DNA from: Chroococcidiopsis sp. TS-821
GTDB lineage: Bacteria; Cyanobacteriota; Cyanobacteriia; Cyanobacteriales; Chroococcidiopsidaceae
Length of the DNA stretch: 64,000 nt
Direction: 5' to 3'
NCBI RefSeq assembly: GCF_002939305.1
Contig: NZ_MVDI01000005.1
Coordinates: 219,188 to 283,187, forward strand
Made by a program: the position numbers and the translations under genes. Under the pieces are notes generated by a model. The model was not told where the DNA came from and made no database searches. It saw nothing but the letters and a program-made list of their open reading frames with translations. Shown here piece by piece: positions 38,932 through 50,631 of the stretch (its first letter is position 1; every line of letters starts with the position of its first letter).

Positions 38932-39840
38932 TCAACAACCTTGCAGAAATTGTTTTGGCGTGACGCCAAGCATACGCTTGAAACATCGAGTCATATGGCT
39001 TTGATCGCAAAAGCCAGCACAAAGAGCAATATTTACAATACTCAATTTGCTGTGTCGCAACAAATATTTTGCTTTATCAATTCGGCGCTGCAAGATGTAT
39101 TGATGAGGTGTAACACCCATACTTTGCTTAAACAATCGCAAAAAGTGATACGGACTTATTTGCGCGATCGCCGCAATTTCTGTCAGTGTCAAATTTTGAT
39201 GTAGATGTTCGTTGATGTAGTCTGTTATGAGAACTAGCTTTGCTGATGATAATCCATCTGAGTAGCTAGATTTAGGAGATGTCGCGCAATAGTTTCGTAA
39301 CAGGTGAATTGCCAACACTGTTTTCAAACTATCAACTAGCAGCTGTCCGCCAATTCTGTAAGATTCTAATTCGTCTTTTAAAGTTAAAAAGATGCTTTGT
39401 ATCAGTGCGTCTGGCTTACTCATAAACTGCGGTATCAATTCAATACCGTCGGGGTTTACCCAATCTTGACCAATGTTTTTGAGCAGTATAGGCTCAAGAG
39501 CTAAAACCATAAACTGAACTGAGGTGTTCCAATTACAGCGGTGGGAAACATTAGCAGGAATAATCGCAATGTCTCCAGTATTTCGCGTCTCTTTGCTCAG
39601 CTTTCCATCTAACCATCGCTCTCCTGATGAGTCTTCTATATATGAAGAGGAAAGTCCGCAAGCAATAACGTGCATCGTGTGTTGATGCTCCGCAATCTCA
39701 AATTTTGGCTGCTGATAAACTTCTAAGTGAATATCACTCCAACCGCTGCTTGCAAGAACCGATGGTTGGGGTAATAGTGCATTTGCTGCATTGATTTGGC
39801 GATAGTCAATAATGCTGCAGGTTGGCGCTGGTGGTTTCAT
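38932..39840 (-). CDS. AraC-family transcriptional regulator
   Basis: From the ATG at 39840 the protein is 302 residues; an ATG 21 codons earlier is possible. The N-terminal half is a cupin-like sensor with EHQHTMHVIACG and SHRCNW. The C-terminal AraC domain has two helix-turn-helix units, LTLTEIAAIAQISPYHFLRL and IVNIALCAGFCDQSHMTRCF, and ends KRMLGVTPKQFLQGC. It is intact, unlike the broken relative at 31134. The DLH gene downstream is the obvious candidate target. Confidence 0.92.
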   Translation of the reverse strand: MKPPAPTCSIIDYRQINAANALLPQPSVLASSGWSDIHLEVYQQPKFEIAEHQHTMHVIACGLSSSYIEDSSGERWLDGKLSKETRNTGDIAIIPANVSHRCNWNTSVQFMVLALEPILLKNIGQDWVNPDGIELIPQFMSKPDALIQSIFLTLKDELESYRIGGQLLVDSLKTVLAIHLLRNYCATSPKSSYSDGLSSAKLVLITDYINEHLHQNLTLTEIAAIAQISPYHFLRLFKQSMGVTPHQYILQRRIDKAKYLLRHSKLSIVNIALCAGFCDQSHMTRCFKRMLGVTPKQFLQGC

Positions 39841-39990
39841 CTTGCGCTCGAATGAATGAGAAGTTTGTTTTGACTTGGCGATAATAAAAAGAGGCGATCG
39901 CACCCCCTAAATTCAAAGCTTGAAAGCCATTGCCCCATATATGTTGGGCTGCAATTTATGTATATTACATAACGCCAAGGGGTAGATTTC

Positions 39991-42672
39991 CTACTGAGAT
40001 TTAGAACTAGACGTTGCCTTTGTACGGCTACTAGAACTTTTGCGAGTTGTCGATTTAGTCGCTGTACCGCTGCTAGTAGAAGCTTTACGGCGCGTTGATT
40101 TAGAGCTTGTGGTTTTGGTTGCTAGTAGTTCGAGTGCTGTTGCCAGCGTTATATCTTCTACCGATTTACCTTCAGGTAGACCCACATTGGTTTTACCGTG
40201 CTTAACATAAGGACCGTAAGGACCATCGTATATATTCACGGCTTCGCCATCATCAGGATGGGCACCTAACTCTTTTAATGGCGTTTTCGTTTTACTCCGA
40301 CCGCCACTGCGTCCTTTTTTAGGTTCTGATAGTAACTCTAAAGCGCGTTCTAAAGTCACTGTAAAAACATCATCCCCAGCTTTAAGCGATCGATAGTCTT
40401 TTCCTTCTTTTCCTCGATCGTGTACGACATAGGGACCAAAAGGACCGATCGCAGCTTGAATTTTGCCACCTGTTTCTGGATGAGTTCCTAACAACCGAGG
40501 TAAAGACAAAAGACCAACAGCTTTATCCAGCGTCAGGTTTTCGATTGTTATTCCCTTCGGTAATGATGATGTTTTGGGTTTAGGATTTTCTTCCGTCGCA
40601 TCTCCGAGTTGAATGTAAGGACCGCGACTACCAATTAGTACATAAATCGGTTCTCCCGTTTCGGGATGGCGACCTAATTGATCGGGACCTTCGGTTTTTT
40701 GTCGTAGCAATACCTCGACTTGTTCAGGATCTAAATCAGCTGGGTTAATATCCTTAGGAATTGAAGCTGTAACAACACCATTACCATTTTCTACTTCGAT
40801 GTAAGGACCAAACTTACCGATGCGGACTTTGGCGGCTAAGTCTTCGAGTTCAACAGTCCGTGCGGTGTTCGGATCAATTTGATTTTCACGTTCTTTAACA
40901 AGCGTTTCTAAGCCAGAATCACCCAAATAAAATTCTCGTAAGTAAGGTAGCCAGTCAGCTTCCCCTGTGGCAATATCATCTAAAGTTTGCTCCATTTTTG
41001 AAGTAAAGCTAGTATCGACTAGATCGGGGAAATATTTTTCGAGCAGACCTGTGACGGCGAAAGCAGTAAACGTAGGAACAAGCGCATTACCAACAAGTTG
41101 GGCGTAACCACGGTCAATAATCGTGCCAATAATACTTGCATAAGTACTGGGACGACCAATTCCCTCACTTTCGAGTGTTTTGACTAAAGAAGCTTCGGTA
41201 TAACGCGCAGGTGGCTGTGTTTCGTGTTTGATTGCTTCGAGTTTTTTACAATTTGGGCGATCGCCTACTTTTAGATCTGGTAAGATTACTTCTCGATCTT
41301 CTAGCGCCGCTTCGGGATCGTCAGAGCCTTCGACATACGCGCGTAAGTATCCTGGAAAATCAATGCGCTTACCGGTCGACCGAAATCCCGCATCTTCAAC
41401 TTGCAGGTGCATTACAATTTGCGTTTGCTTTGCATCTGCCATTTGGCTAGCAACTGTACGTTTCCAAATCAAATCATACAATTCTAGTTCGCGTCCGCTT
41501 AAGCCGGTTTCTTGCGGCGTTCTAAATGTACTTCCTGCTGGGCGAATGGCTTCGTGAGCTTCTTGCGCGCCTTTACTTTTCGTCGTGTATTGTCGCGGAG
41601 AAGGGCTGAGATATTGCTTACCGTAAAGTTGTTCGACACAAGTTCGGGCAGCAGCGATCGCCTGATCCGATAAATGCACCGAATCTGTACGCATATAGGT
41701 AATATATCCTTGTTCGTACAAACTTTGAGCTGTCCGCATTGTATCCCGCGCTGATAGCCTGAGTTTGCGGTTAGCTTCCTGTTGCAAGGTTGAAGTTGTA
41801 AACGGTGGTGCAGGTTTGCGCGTCACCGGTCGTTCTTCTAACTCGGTAACTTCCCAAGGTTTTCCTGTCAGGCGGTCTTTTAAAGCTTTTGCTGCTGCTT
41901 CATCGAGTAAAACAACCTTGCGCCCAGCAATTAGTTTTCCTGTTGCTTCATCAAAATCGCTACCATTCGCAACTTTGGTTCCTCCCAAAGTGACCAAGCG
42001 CGATTCAAACGCATTTTTCGACGCAATGCCTTCACTTTCTGCCTCTAATTCTGCTTTTAAATCCCAGTACGTCGCTTGCCGAAATGCTCGACGCTGGCGT
42101 TCTTTTTCAACCAATAACCGCACTGCTACCGATTGTACGCGTCCTGCTGATAAACCCCAAGCGATTTTCTTCCACAACAGTGGCGACAACGTATAACCTA
42201 CAAGTCGATCTAAAATTCTTCTTGTCTCTTGGGCGCGTACGAGTTGTTCGTCAACATCGCGACAATTCTGCAATGCTTTACGAATCGCATCTTGCGTAAT
42301 TTCATGAAATACCATCCGCTTGATTGGTACTTTAGGTTTGAGCAGCTGCAATAGATGCCAACTGATACTTTCACCTTCGCGGTCTTCGTCCGTCGCGAGT
42401 ACCAATTCATCTGCACTTTTCAGCGCTTCTTTCAGTTGAGCAACAACCTTCTTCTTGTCCTTTGGGACGATATACAACGGTTCAAAGTCAGCATCCACAT
42501 TAACACCCAGCTGCGCCCATTTTTCACCTTTCACCGCCGCAGGAATATCGCTAGCCGACTGCGGAAGGTCGCGGATATGCCCCATAGACGCTTCCACGCG
42601 GTAACCATTTGGCAAGTAGTTACGAATGGTACGGGCTTTAGTGGGAGATTCGACAATGACCAGAGTTGACAT
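39991..42672 (-). CDS. topA: DNA topoisomerase I
   Basis: TopA relaxes negative supercoils by cutting one strand through a tyrosine. The toprim domain ([20 protein letters not shown], with [13 protein letters not shown]) is followed by the catalytic YITYMRTDS with Tyr326. Three copies of a TOPRIM C-terminal repeat ([17 protein letters not shown] and GPYVKHGKT) come next. A Lys/Ser/Thr-rich tail of about 45 residues replaces the zinc fingers of E. coli TopA. I use the ATG at 42672; a TTG four codons earlier is less likely. Length is 893 residues. Confidence 0.96.
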   Translation of the reverse strand: MSTLVIVESPTKARTIRNYLPNGYRVEASMGHIRDLPQSASDIPAAVKGEKWAQLGVNVDADFEPLYIVPKDKKKVVAQLKEALKSADELVLATDEDREGESISWHLLQLLKPKVPIKRMVFHEITQDAIRKALQNCRDVDEQLVRAQETRRILDRLVGYTLSPLLWKKIAWGLSAGRVQSVAVRLLVEKERQRRAFRQATYWDLKAELEAESEGIASKNAFESRLVTLGGTKVANGSDFDEATGKLIAGRKVVLLDEAAAKALKDRLTGKPWEVTELEERPVTRKPAPPFTTSTLQQEANRKLRLSARDTMRTAQSLYEQGYITYMRTDSVHLSDQAIAAARTCVEQLYGKQYLSPSPRQYTTKSKGAQEAHEAIRPAGSTFRTPQETGLSGRELELYDLIWKRTVASQMADAKQTQIVMHLQVEDAGFRSTGKRIDFPGYLRAYVEGSDDPEAALEDREVILPDLKVGDRPNCKKLEAIKHETQPPARYTEASLVKTLESEGIGRPSTYASIIGTIIDRGYAQLVGNALVPTFTAFAVTGLLEKYFPDLVDTSFTSKMEQTLDDIATGEADWLPYLREFYLGDSGLETLVKERENQIDPNTARTVELEDLAAKVRIGKFGPYIEVENGNGVVTASIPKDINPADLDPEQVEVLLRQKTEGPDQLGRHPETGEPIYVLIGSRGPYIQLGDATEENPKPKTSSLPKGITIENLTLDKAVGLLSLPRLLGTHPETGGKIQAAIGPFGPYVVHDRGKEGKDYRSLKAGDDVFTVTLERALELLSEPKKGRSGGRSKTKTPLKELGAHPDDGEAVNIYDGPYGPYVKHGKTNVGLPEGKSVEDITLATALELLATKTTSSKSTRRKASTSSGTATKSTTRKSSSSRTKATSSSKSQ

Positions 42673-43651
42673 GGGTTCTTGCAAATAAAATATAGCAGCT
42701 AGGCTAAACAGACAACTTTAAAGAAATTGCCTCAATTGTCAAGAGGCAGTGTTAGAGGAAAAACGTGAATTTAGATTTCCATCTCCATATAGTGATACCC
42801 CTAGATCTCTAGGTTATAACTAACAAATCTATATCCGACAAAAGTTACCCTCACAACATTTCAGATGAATAAGAATTTATCAGCACTACAGTAGTTTCTA
42901 TTTACGTAAAAAATGATACTCATTTTTGTTAAAAATACTTAATAAGTGTAGTTTGCCAGACGTGAGGTTACAGAATTGAACAAATATAGCGTTCTAGTTT
43001 TTAACATCACACAAAACGATTGCGTGCCTGATAAAGGTATTCGGTATTTTTTGACAGCCTGCCACAGTTTTGCCGCATGTTTTAGCGATCGCGCTGCCAA
43101 TGCTAATAATACGCTACAACTCCATCTACCTCAGATAATCAAGATAAAATAACAACAAATCCATAAAAGTTGGTCATTATGGCAACCTAACTTGAGTAAA
43201 CTAAAGCGCTACCACTGGTAGTATCCTGAGAAACATTGCCCAACGACTAGACAATGCGAGAATAACCCTGTGGAAAATACAAGTCAACTAATTATTGCTG
43301 GTGCGTTACGCAAAAACCTATCAACTTAGTGGTTGCACTCAATAAATAGTATCTCGGGTAGCAGGGAACAAAAGAAGCACGCACGGGTTATTGGAGTTGC
43401 GCAAGAAGAATGGTGTAGGTAACTTGTTACCGTGGGTGAGAAAACTGAACTTCTTACCTTAAATTATAATTACGCGATCGTTAAGAGTTAGTAACAACTT
43501 ATACTGATGGCAACTCATAGTACTAGCTACTCAGCAGCAATCGCAAGTAGCGTTGCAGTCATTACCAAGATGAAACATACATAAAAGCAACCATATGATA
43601 GACAATAAAATTAACACAGCGATTGTCTCATAGCCAAAACCTATATCACTC
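42673..43651. other. Nearly 1-kb spacer between divergent topA and ndhB
   Basis: No gene is supported. A 42-codon frame around 43023-43151 begins with GTG and has no recognised family. Notable sites are the Fur-box-like palindrome at 42909-42927 and the perfect palindrome GGTAACTTGTTACC at 43418-43431. The length and these sites suggest long 5' leaders or a missed small RNA. Confidence 0.4.
42909..42927. promoter_or_regulatory. Fur-box-like palindrome
   Basis: AAAAATGATACTCATTTTT is a perfect 19-bp dyad (8-bp arms, 3-base centre). It matches the bacterial Fur consensus GATAATGATAATCATTATC at 14 of 19 positions. It lies 237 bp upstream of topA on one side and 725 bp upstream of ndhB on the other. 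The target is unclear. Confidence 0.45.
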
Positions 43652-45223
43652 ATGGATTTTGCTAATCTTGCAGACCAGTTAAATGCTGGAACAATTTTGC
43701 CCGAAGGGATAGTGCTGACTACCCTGATGGCGATCGTCGTAGGCGATTTGATTGTCGGACGTAGTGCGTCGCGCTGGATTCCATATACAGCGATCGCAGG
43801 ATTACTCGCCGCCGTCGTCGCGTTATATCTTCAATGGAATAACCCTAGCCCTATTTCGTTTCTAGGTGCTTTTAATAGTGATGACCTCAGTATTGTTTTT
43901 CGCGGTATTATCGCGCTGTCAACTGCGGTAACGATTTTGATGTCGATTCGCTATATCGAGCAATCTGGTACAGCGTTAGCAGAATTTATTGGAATAATGC
44001 TAACGGCAACGCTAGGAGGGATGTTTTTATCTGGGGCTTCTGAATTAGTCACAATATTTATCTCCCTCGAAACTCTAAGTATCTCTTCGTACTTGATGAC
44101 AGGATACACCAAGCGCGATCCCCGCTCGAACGAAGCTGCACTTAAATATTTATTAATTGGTGCTGCGAGTACAGGTGTTTTCCTTTACGGCGTCTCTCTA
44201 CTCTACGGTTTATCAGGAGGCAAAACTCAACTAAGTGCGATCGCGTCTGCAATTGCTGACGCTAACTTAAGTCAATCTCTTGGCTTAGTGATTTCTTTAG
44301 TCTTTGTGATTGCAGGTGTTGCTTTTAAAATTTCTGCGGCTCCCTTCCATCAGTGGACACCTGACGTTTATGAAGGTTCGCCAACACCTGTTGTCGCGTT
44401 TTTATCTGTAGGTTCCAAAGCTGCAGGATTTGCTTTAGCAATTCGTCTCATGAATAGTGCCTTCCCACTACTGATTGACGAGTGGCAATTTGTCTTTACC
44501 GCACTGGCTGTACTCAGTATGGTGTTAGGTAACGTCGTGGCGCTGGCACAAACCAGCATGAAACGGATGCTAGCTTATTCTTCAATCGGACAAGCTGGAT
44601 TTGTCATGATTGGTTTGATTGCGGGCACCGAAGCAGGATATGCCAGCATGGTATTCTACTTGTTGGTTTACCTTTTCATGAACTTGGGAGCGTTTACCTG
44701 TGTGATTCTATTCACGCTCCGAACAGGAACAGACCAGATTAGCGAATATTCGGGACTGTATCAAAAAGATCCTTTGCTAACGCTGTGTTTAAGCATTTGC
44801 CTGCTATCTTTAGGCGGTATTCCACCGCTTGCAGGATTTTTCGGTAAGATTTACTTATTTTGGGCAGGTTGGCAAGCCGGACAATATGGATTGGTTTTAC
44901 TCGGTTTAGTTACCACGGTAGTTTCGATTTACTACTACATCCGTGTTGTGCGGATGATGGTTGTCAAGGAACCGCAAGAAATGTCCGACGCGGTGAAAAA
45001 CTATCCTGAAGTACAATGGAGTTTACCTGGTATGCGACCGCTGCAAGTCGGCTTGGTGCTAACCTTGGTGGCTACGTCCTTAGCTGGAATTTTGTCAAAC
45101 CCATTGTTTACTTTAGCTAACACCTCAATTGCGCGGACAACAACACTACAACCAATTGTTATTAGTTCCCACTTTAGCGCAACTGCGCCAGCGGAAAATT
45201 CTGCGCTGCCAACTCAGCAATAG
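43652..45223 (+). CDS. ndhB: NAD(P)H-quinone oxidoreductase subunit 2
   Basis: NdhB is an antiporter-like proton-pumping membrane subunit of the thylakoid NDH-1 complex, used in respiration and cyclic electron flow. The 523 residues form about 14 helices. Typical blocks are [40 protein letters not shown] and [40 protein letters not shown] also fits the family. A clear terminator follows. Confidence 0.97.
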   Translation: MDFANLADQLNAGTILPEGIVLTTLMAIVVGDLIVGRSASRWIPYTAIAGLLAAVVALYLQWNNPSPISFLGAFNSDDLSIVFRGIIALSTAVTILMSIRYIEQSGTALAEFIGIMLTATLGGMFLSGASELVTIFISLETLSISSYLMTGYTKRDPRSNEAALKYLLIGAASTGVFLYGVSLLYGLSGGKTQLSAIASAIADANLSQSLGLVISLVFVIAGVAFKISAAPFHQWTPDVYEGSPTPVVAFLSVGSKAAGFALAIRLMNSAFPLLIDEWQFVFTALAVLSMVLGNVVALAQTSMKRMLAYSSIGQAGFVMIGLIAGTEAGYASMVFYLLVYLFMNLGAFTCVILFTLRTGTDQISEYSGLYQKDPLLTLCLSICLLSLGGIPPLAGFFGKIYLFWAGWQAGQYGLVLLGLVTTVVSIYYYIRVVRMMVVKEPQEMSDAVKNYPEVQWSLPGMRPLQVGLVLTLVATSLAGILSNPLFTLANTSIARTTTLQPIVISSHFSATAPAENSALPTQQ

Positions 45224-45257
45224 TAATAAATTTACTAAAAGCTGCTTTCATACTAGT

Positions 45258-45284
45258 AGCCTGACTGGGTTTGTCAGGCTTTTT
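45258..45284 (+). terminator. Intrinsic terminator after ndhB
   Basis: AGCCTGAC and GTCAGGCT form a perfect 8-bp stem around a 7-base loop, followed by TTTT. It ends 11 bp before the next start and separates ndhB from cobJ. Confidence 0.85.
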
Positions 45285-45295
45285 CATTGAAATCA

Positions 45296-47122
45296 ATGAG
45301 TTTGTTAGAAGTTCATCCGATCGCGGCGATCGCCACAACTCCTATGGCTGCCAAAACGCTACAAAAGCTATGTCAAGATGGTATCATTCTTTGGGTGCCA
45401 AAATCACTTGGTGATGTTTTTGGAGCAAAGGTTTACACAGGTTCGCTCAAAACGCATGTCGCTGAACTTTGGAAAACCCACCGAGGTTTAATCTTTGGTT
45501 TAGCAACAGGCGCAGTAGTGCGGCTCATAGCGCCTTTAGTGCAACATAAATCCTGCGATCCGGCGGTTGTTGTTGTCGATGAAACGGGTAAATTTGTTGT
45601 GAGCTTGTGCAGTGGACATCAAGGTGGGGCAGATAAACTAACACAAGCGATCGCACATCTACTTAATGCAACACCTGTATTAACTGGTACTGCATCGACA
45701 CTCGGACTACCCGCAGTCGATACTATAGGAATTCCTTTTGGTTGGCAACGCGGCGAGGGAAATTGGACAGAAGTTAGTGCTGCAGTAGCACGCAATGAAC
45801 CGGTACAAGTTATTCAAGAAGCTGGTTCTACGCTTTGGCAATCAACCGCAAGCTTTCAAAACTCCAGTTTAACCCTGGAAACTACTTTCAACTCGCCAGC
45901 TGTGTGTATTACCCCTCGCTCCTTGTCCTACACGTCTAACCCCTCCATCTACTGGCATCCTCGTGTTTTATGGGTAGGAATTGGTTGCGAACGCGGGACA
46001 TCGCGGAAATTAATCGAAAGCGCAATTAAGCAAGTTTGTCAAGAGTATCAATTAGCCGAACAGGCGATCGCGGGTATTGCCACAATTGATCTCAAAGCTG
46101 ATGAAGTTGGATTAGTTGAATTGTGTCGCGATCGCCACTTTCCTTTACGAACTTTCCCCGCCGATATTTTGCGTAGCATTACTGTTCCCAATCCCTCAAA
46201 GATCGTTAATGCAGAAGTGGGAACCCCCAGTGTCGCCGAAGCTGCGGCGTTGTCTGCTGCAAAAGCACGAAATTTACTTGTTACTAAGCAAATTTTTCGG
46301 GCTTCTGCTGAATTTCAAGGCGCAGTTACCATTGCGATCGCGCAAGCCGAACAAGAATATACTGGACGCATTGGCAAATTGTTGCTGGTAGGAATTGGAC
46401 CTGGACAACTCAATCAGATTACGCCAGCTGCACAAGCAGCAATCGCTTCTGCGGATGTAGTTATCGGTTATTCGTTATACGTCGATTTAATCGCCCCACT
46501 TTTTCAACCACACCAAATCGTTGAAGCCTTACCCATCACTCAAGAACGTCAACGGGCGCAACGCGCAATTTCACTCGCACAATGGGGTTTAACGGTTGCT
46601 GTTGTTTCGTCGGGTGATATTGGCATTTATGGAATGGCAGGTTTAGTTCTAGAGGAACTGCAAATCCAAGGCTGGGATGGTAAAATGCCCAAAGTAGAAG
46701 TGTTTCCAGGAATTACCGCGATGCAAGCTGCTGCTGCACGTTTAGGCGCGCCATTGATGCACGATTTCTGTGCCATTAGTTTAAGCGATTTACTCACACC
46801 TTGGCAAGTCATAGAAAAACGCTTACACGCTGCAGCCCAAGCAGATTTTGTTACAGCATTATATAATCCGCGATCGCAAACCCGCATTCAACAACTCACA
46901 AGGGCAATTCAAATATTCTTACAATATCGCGATCCGCAAACTCCGGTCGCTGTGGTACGTTCTGCTTACCGTCAGGATGAACAAATTACTCTAACATCGC
47001 TCGACAAATTATCAGACGTTCCTGTAGATATGCTAACGACAGTTTTAATAGGCAACCAAAGTACGCGCACTCAAGGCGACTGGATGATTACACCACGCGG
47101 ATATAATGCTGTTTTGTCTTAG
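45296..47122 (+). CDS. cobJ: CbiG-CobJ fusion (precorrin-3B C17-methyltransferase)
   Basis: The 608-residue product of the ATG at 45296 has two parts. Residues 1-340 are CbiG-like: HPIAAIATTPMAAKTLQKLC, GATG-type block FGLATGAVVRLIAPLVQHKS, CSGHQGGADKLTQ, and a C-terminal CbiG segment WVGIGCERGTS with VASIDLK-like IATIDLKADEVG. The last 240 are CobJ/CbiH: LLLVGIGPGQLNQITPAAQA, VVSSGDIGIYGMAGLVLEEL, VFPGITAMQAAAARLGAPLM and ALYNPRSQTR. CbiG opens the ring and CobJ methylates C17 of precorrin-3B in corrin synthesis. Cyanobacteria commonly carry this fusion. Confidence 0.95.
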   Translation: MSLLEVHPIAAIATTPMAAKTLQKLCQDGIILWVPKSLGDVFGAKVYTGSLKTHVAELWKTHRGLIFGLATGAVVRLIAPLVQHKSCDPAVVVVDETGKFVVSLCSGHQGGADKLTQAIAHLLNATPVLTGTASTLGLPAVDTIGIPFGWQRGEGNWTEVSAAVARNEPVQVIQEAGSTLWQSTASFQNSSLTLETTFNSPAVCITPRSLSYTSNPSIYWHPRVLWVGIGCERGTSRKLIESAIKQVCQEYQLAEQAIAGIATIDLKADEVGLVELCRDRHFPLRTFPADILRSITVPNPSKIVNAEVGTPSVAEAAALSAAKARNLLVTKQIFRASAEFQGAVTIAIAQAEQEYTGRIGKLLLVGIGPGQLNQITPAAQAAIASADVVIGYSLYVDLIAPLFQPHQIVEALPITQERQRAQRAISLAQWGLTVAVVSSGDIGIYGMAGLVLEELQIQGWDGKMPKVEVFPGITAMQAAAARLGAPLMHDFCAISLSDLLTPWQVIEKRLHAAAQADFVTALYNPRSQTRIQQLTRAIQIFLQYRDPQTPVAVVRSAYRQDEQITLTSLDKLSDVPVDMLTTVLIGNQSTRTQGDWMITPRGYNAVLS

Positions 47123-47188
47123 AGTTGCTGCGTCTGGGAAAAAGCAAGATAGCTGAGGAGAATGAAATAATGAATTAGGATAACATCC

Positions 47189-48514
47189 ATGGGTAAAGAC
47201 AATGATAATCGTGCTGTGGTCATCGGAGGTAGTATTGCAGGGTTACTTGCAGCAAGAGTGCTAGCAGACTATTTCCCAAAAGTTATCGTTATTGAAGCCG
47301 ACACTCTATCCGCACAACCTCACGCCCGTAAAGGTGTACCGCAATCATTACAACCTCATGTTTTACTCGCCAAAGGATACCGAATTTTAGAAGAACTTTT
47401 TCCTGGTATTGGTGGTGAGTTGCAGCAAGCGGGTGCGTTACCACTAGATTGGGCGCGAGAATTTTATCATTATAGTCACGGTGGTTGGAATTGCGTTACC
47501 ACAACACCCTCTGATGTTATTTCTTTAACTTGTAGCCGCCCGTTAATTGAATGGTCAATTCGTCGCCGATTAACGCAGTTACCTCATGTGAACTTTCTTG
47601 ATGGGAGACGCGTGACAGGCTTAGCGTGCGATCGCGGTTCAGTTACTGGTGTTTACTTGCAATCATCTGAAAAACTCCCAGCAGCTTTTGTCGTTGATGC
47701 GAGTGGCAGGCGATCGCAAACACCAAAATGGCTACAAAGTCAAGGATTTAATCCGCCACTAGAAACCGTTGTTAATCCATTTCTGGGTTATGCAACTCGT
47801 CGCTATCGTTTGCAACAATCTTCGCCTGACTGGAAAGTGCTGTTAGTATCGCAATCACCTCCACACAATACGCGGCTAGGATATTTAGCACAAATTGAAA
47901 ATGGTGAGTGGATTGCAACGCTGGGTGGATACGGGCGCGATTATCCGCCTCTGGGCGATTCTGGTTTTTTAGATTTTGCCCGCAGCTTGGCTAGCCCGAA
48001 ATTCTATGAAGCGATTAAAGATGCTGAACCTGTTTCGCCAATTTATGCACATCGAGCAACGGCAAATCGGCTGCGCCATTATGACAAAATTGAACTACCG
48101 CGTAATTTTGTTGTTTTAGGCGATGCTGTTTGTGCGTTATGTCCTGTTTACGGACAGGGAATGACAGTCAGCGCACTATCTGCAATCGTGCTACGCAAAT
48201 GGCTGCAAAAGCAATACAACCATTCTTCCGCTTTTCGGGAATCTGCAACTTTTCAAAAGCAGCTAGCGCAGAGTAATTTATTGCACTGGAGTTTAGCAAC
48301 AACTCAAGATTCCCAATTTCTGACAACTCAAGGTCGTCGAGAAGTTAGCAGTGGTGGATTATTCAGTTGGTATGCGAATCGCTTATTGCAGCTAGCTAAT
48401 AGCGATCCACATGCGTATACTCAACTTATCCAAGTTGTTAATTTAGTGCGATCGCCACTACAACTTTATCATCCCAAAGTCATTTTCCGTGTTGTCAGAA
48501 CACTTCGCAGTTGA
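47189..48514 (+). CDS. FAD-dependent oxidoreductase
   Basis: The 441 residues carry a Rossmann FAD fold: AVVIGGSIAGLLAARVLADY at the N-terminus, and VVDASGRRSQ. The second FAD motif is LPRNFVVLGDAVCALCPVYG followed by QGMTVSALSA. The architecture is that of the flavin monooxygenase or geranylgeranyl-reductase group (pHBH-like). No membrane helix is seen. It lies 67 bp after cobJ, but the substrate is unknown. Confidence 0.88.
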   Translation: MGKDNDNRAVVIGGSIAGLLAARVLADYFPKVIVIEADTLSAQPHARKGVPQSLQPHVLLAKGYRILEELFPGIGGELQQAGALPLDWAREFYHYSHGGWNCVTTTPSDVISLTCSRPLIEWSIRRRLTQLPHVNFLDGRRVTGLACDRGSVTGVYLQSSEKLPAAFVVDASGRRSQTPKWLQSQGFNPPLETVVNPFLGYATRRYRLQQSSPDWKVLLVSQSPPHNTRLGYLAQIENGEWIATLGGYGRDYPPLGDSGFLDFARSLASPKFYEAIKDAEPVSPIYAHRATANRLRHYDKIELPRNFVVLGDAVCALCPVYGQGMTVSALSAIVLRKWLQKQYNHSSAFRESATFQKQLAQSNLLHWSLATTQDSQFLTTQGRREVSSGGLFSWYANRLLQLANSDPHAYTQLIQVVNLVRSPLQLYHPKVIFRVVRTLRS

Positions 48515-48529
48515 TGCTTGTAGAAGTTG

Positions 48530-48895
48530 TTAGCGATTAGGGCGAACGCTACCGACCAAAAAGGTAAGTAAACTTGTCACTAGTGTTAAAACAATCGAAC
48601 CTAATAAAGCTGGAAGAAACCCTGTAACGACAAAGCCAGGAGTAATTGCCCCAGCTAGCCAAATTAATAAAGCATTGATAATAAAGAGAAACAAGCCCAA
48701 CGTAACAACGGTAAGTGGCAATGTCAGTAAGACAATAATTGGCTTAATAATCGCATTAATCAATCCTAAAACCACTGCAGCTAGCAATGCTGAGGCAAAA
48801 CTCGTGACAGCAAATCCAGGCACAATATAGGCAGTGATCACAAGCGCGATCGCACTTAAAACCCAAATTAGAACAAACTGAATCATAACGTTCAC
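48530..48895 (-). CDS. Phage-holin-family / PF04020-like membrane protein
   Basis: The 121 residues form four membrane helices with the family pattern LLTLPLTVVTLGLFLFIINA. The block GLINAIIKPIIVLLT and the C-terminal LVGSVRPNR also fit. It is a chromosomal family of unknown function, not evidence of a prophage. It converges with the flavoprotein gene. Confidence 0.88.
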   Translation of the reverse strand: MNVMIQFVLIWVLSAIALVITAYIVPGFAVTSFASALLAAVVLGLINAIIKPIIVLLTLPLTVVTLGLFLFIINALLIWLAGAITPGFVVTGFLPALLGSIVLTLVTSLLTFLVGSVRPNR

Positions 48896-49015
48896 TCCTC
48901 AATAATTAATTTAGCAAGGGCAAGTACCAAAATACCTAAAATTTGAGATGCGCTAAGCTAAAAAAGCAGCATTTCGGTCACAAAATAGATCTTGACACTC
49001 CACTCGCTATTTAAT

Positions 49016-49507
49016 ATGTTTTGGCGGAAACTCACTTTTCTTTTGTTGATACTTATATTATCGTTTTGGGCGTTACCTGCGAAAGCTTTTGATTATCCTC
49101 CTCCTTTGTCTTTTAGTAATGCTGAACTCAAAGGACGCGATTTTTCAGGACAAATGTTACGCGCATCCGAGTTTTCCAACGCAAATATGGAACAAGCTAA
49201 CTTTGCCAATGCAGACTTGCGGGGAGCAATTTTTAGTGCTTCGGTAATGACCAAAGCAAATCTACACGGTGCAAACCTGACAAATGCGATGGCGGATCAA
49301 GTTAACTTTACTAATGCTGATTTGAGCGAAGCTGTTCTTGCGGAAACAATTTTGCTACGCTCGGTATTTGATAATACAAATATAACCGCTGCTGATTTTA
49401 GTGATGCAATTTTAGACGGCGTACAAATCAAAGAATTGTGTCAACGTGCGAGTGGCGTGAATCCTACAACTGGTGTTGATACGCGGGAATCTTTAGGATG
49501 CAAATAA
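49016..49507 (+). CDS. Exported pentapeptide-repeat protein (paralogue)
   Basis: From the ATG at 49016 the product is 163 residues. A signal peptide ([19 protein letters not shown]) precedes about 90 residues of A(D/N)LxxA repeats. The ending [20 protein letters not shown] is near-identical in pattern to the protein at 376-915. The stop overlaps the first 10 bases of purK, so the two should be translated together. A TTG at 48992 would give eight extra residues. Confidence 0.88.
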   Translation: MFWRKLTFLLLILILSFWALPAKAFDYPPPLSFSNAELKGRDFSGQMLRASEFSNANMEQANFANADLRGAIFSASVMTKANLHGANLTNAMADQVNFTNADLSEAVLAETILLRSVFDNTNITAADFSDAILDGVQIKELCQRASGVNPTTGVDTRESLGCK

Positions 49508-50631
49508 AACGAGTTGGTGTCATAGGTGGCGGACAACTTGCTTGGATGATGGCACCTCCAGCGCAAGCACTGGGAATAGAATTAGTTATCCAAACACCTA
49601 GTTTTGACGACCCTGCAGTGGCGATCGCTGCGGATACTGTCATTGCTCCTATTGATGATGCAGATGCTACCAAAGAATTAGCACGGCGCTGCGATCTCAT
49701 TACATTTGAAAATGAATTTGTTGACTTAGCTGCGTTATTTCCGCTAGCAGCCAGCGGTGTTTGTTTTCGCCCGCGTTTAGAGGCGTTATCTCCTTTACTC
49801 GATAAATATCATCAACGCTGTTATCTAGAAAAATTGGGGATACCACAACCTGAATTTGCGTTACCCTCATCCCCCAAGCACATAAAGTTTCCCGTTGTCT
49901 TAAAAACTCGACGCCATGGTTATGACGGTCAAGGGACGTTTATCATCAAAGACTCAGAAACTCTACAGCAGAAGTTAGCGACTTTGCACAAATTGTCAGA
50001 AGTTCTTTTAGAAGAGTTTATCCCGTTTGAACGCGAACTGGCGGTGATGGCAGCGCGTTCTATTGACGGTAATGTTATGACATTCCCGATTGTGGAAACC
50101 CAGCAGGAAAATCAAGTGTGTCGGCGCGCGATCGCACCAGCAGCAATAAGTTCAACTGTAGCTCAAGAAATTGAAGCGATCGCCCGTACGCTGATGACTA
50201 GTTTACAAGCAGTTGGCGTCTTTGGTATTGAGCTATTTTTAACACAAGATCAAAAAGTTTTAGTCAACGAAATCGCCCCACGCACGCACAACTCCGGACA
50301 CTTTACAATTGATGCATGTGTAACTTCACAGTTTGAACAACATTTACGTGCCATATGTGACTTACCTTTAGGAAGTTCGGCGTTGACGTGTGGTGGTGCG
50401 GTAATGGTTAATCTCTTAGGTTACGAGTACGCCCAGGATGAATATATTGAAAAGCGAGCGCAAATTAGTCAAGTTCCCCACGCGCGCGTTCACTGGTATG
50501 GTAAGCATGAATCGCGTCCAGGACGCAAACTCGGTCATGTTACTGTGTTGATAGATCAATTTCATCCTGAAGCTGCACAAGCGATCGCACAAAAGATTGA
50601 ATCGCTTTGGTATCCTCAGCTCAATAAGTAA
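49498..50631 (+). CDS. purK: N5-carboxyaminoimidazole ribonucleotide synthase
   Basis: PurK converts AIR and bicarbonate with ATP to N5-CAIR in purine synthesis. The 377 residues show the ATP-grasp layout: [20 protein letters not shown] at the N-terminus and [31 protein letters not shown] and [16 protein letters not shown] follow, then [17 protein letters not shown]. Its start lies inside the pentapeptide gene. The 6S RNA gene follows it by about 130 bp. Confidence 0.96.
   Translation: MQIKRVGVIGGGQLAWMMAPPAQALGIELVIQTPSFDDPAVAIAADTVIAPIDDADATKELARRCDLITFENEFVDLAALFPLAASGVCFRPRLEALSPLLDKYHQRCYLEKLGIPQPEFALPSSPKHIKFPVVLKTRRHGYDGQGTFIIKDSETLQQKLATLHKLSEVLLEEFIPFERELAVMAARSIDGNVMTFPIVETQQENQVCRRAIAPAAISSTVAQEIEAIARTLMTSLQAVGVFGIELFLTQDQKVLVNEIAPRTHNSGHFTIDACVTSQFEQHLRAICDLPLGSSALTCGGAVMVNLLGYEYAQDEYIEKRAQISQVPHARVHWYGKHESRPGRKLGHVTVLIDQFHPEAAQAIAQKIESLWYPQLNK

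Noticed and set aside
43200..43450. Possible tmRNA, RNase P RNA or SRP RNA upstream of ndhB
   Set aside because: The spacer has some palindromes but none of the invariant motifs of these RNAs.
48530..48895. Prophage signal from the holin-like gene
   Set aside because: The PF04020-type four-helix protein is a common chromosomal family, and no other phage gene is near.
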